64,000 nucleotides of DNA from Cognatishimia sp. 1_MG-2023 (GTDB lineage: Bacteria > Pseudomonadota > Alphaproteobacteria > Rhodobacterales > Rhodobacteraceae): NCBI RefSeq assembly GCF_030548175.1, contig NZ_JAUORX010000006.1, forward strand, positions 1-64,000, given 5' to 3'. The position numbers and the translations under genes were made by a program. Of this stretch, positions 63,778-64,000 are shown piece after piece (the first letter of the stretch is position 1; each line of letters opens with the position of its first letter). The notes beneath the pieces were generated by a model. The model saw only the letters and a list, made by a program, of their open reading frames with translations, was not told the DNA's origin and did no database searches.

Positions 63778-64000
63778 TCAAACTCCGAATACAGATGCGC
63801 CCGTGTCGGCAGAGCCAACAGATGCGCGGAATGCAGAAAATAACTCGCGACCCATGCCAGCTTGATTGCCAGCCATGTCCGCAACAGCTGGCGCGCGTTC
63901 CAGCACGCCATCCGTCATAATGTCCAACTCACCGGTCAACGCATTGACCCGCAAAACATCGCCATCTTGCAAATAAGCAATCGGCCCACCGTCCAACGCC
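63778..64000 (-). CDS. edd: Phosphogluconate dehydratase, C-terminal end (cut by window edge)
   Basis: The last 74 codons of a gene that continues beyond the window. LDGGPIAYLQDGDVLRVNAL and the following GELDIMTDGVLERAP, then GMGRELFSAFRASVGSADTG and ASVFG, match the C-terminus of Edd, the IlvD-related Fe-S enzyme that makes KDPG from 6-phosphogluconate. Position directly before eda supports this. The rest of the protein cannot be seen. Confidence 0.85.
   Translation of the reverse strand, partial: ALDGGPIAYLQDGDVLRVNALTGELDIMTDGVLERAPAVADMAGNQAGMGRELFSAFRASVGSADTGASVFGV

Overview
The window is ordinary-looking chromosomal sequence of an alphaproteobacterium, most probably of the Rhodobacterales (roseobacter group). 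The evidence is the gene order (folB-folP-glmM; glyQ-DUF6446-glyS followed by a PPDK-like gene; hisS-hisZ-hisG with the short HisG; imuA-imuB-dnaE2; xdhABC next to a BMP-type nucleoside ABC transporter), DUF6446/DUF6428/DUF1127 small proteins, and moderate GC. No rRNA, tRNA, CRISPR array, insertion sequence or prophage gene was seen. Genes are dense, on both strands, and mostly in short operons with 1-11 base overlaps.

Layout. 1-2.6 kb: a glycosyltransferase cut by the window edge, a GntR regulator and a HAD nucleotidase. 2.7-6.0 kb: a UbiH-type hydroxylase, two tandem Lrp/AsnC regulators divergent from ilvC. 6.1-8.2 kb: a GyrI-like protein, a hemerythrin-domain protein and an EamA exporter. 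8.2-12.2 kb: glmM, folP, a long folB and a SleB-type cell-wall hydrolase. 12.4-18.6 kb: a PPDK-like enzyme and the glycyl-tRNA synthetase operon. 18.8-21.4 kb: a SPOR/peptidoglycan-binding protein with a trypsin-like domain that has lost its catalytic residues, and an ArsR/DUF6428 pair with two matching operators. 21.5-25.2 kb: hisS-hisZ-hisG and slyX. 25.3-34.4 kb: the mutagenic polymerase cassette (dnaE2, imuB, broken imuA) and the replicative polymerase gene dnaE. 34.8-44.1 kb: a seven-gene purine operon (xdhABC plus nucleoside ABC transporter). 44.2-50.4 kb: thioesterase, aldo/keto reductase, DUF938 protein, a dimethylglycine/sarcosine dehydrogenase-like flavoprotein and two unknown secreted or membrane proteins. 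50.6-52.3 kb: panC-panB. 52.3-59.1 kb: an AT-rich orphan membrane protein, glutaminase, LysR/SDR pair, SH3 protein, a 2-hydroxyacid dehydrogenase and an SMP-30-like protein. 59.2-64 kb: rpe, a Lys/Pro/Ala-rich protein, a DUF1127 protein, ilvD, eda and the end of edd.

Metabolically the window joins branched-chain amino acid and pantothenate synthesis (ilvC, ilvD, panB, panC), folate and amino-sugar synthesis, histidine synthesis, purine uptake and oxidation, methylated-amine oxidation and Entner-Doudoroff sugar breakdown.

I did not find a convincing new multi-gene system. The most interesting signals are: (1) imuA is a pseudogene with three separable lesions while imuB and dnaE2 are intact; (2) a hairpin-plus-core repeat that lies between genes six times in the window also sits in frame inside the xanthine dehydrogenase large-subunit gene; (3) a secreted pseudoprotease whose His/Asp/Ser triad reads Glu/Gly/Ala; (4) two FNR-type boxes, two ArsR-type dyads and a long inverted repeat at the Lrp/ilvC promoter; (5) a long C-terminal domain of unknown role on FolB.
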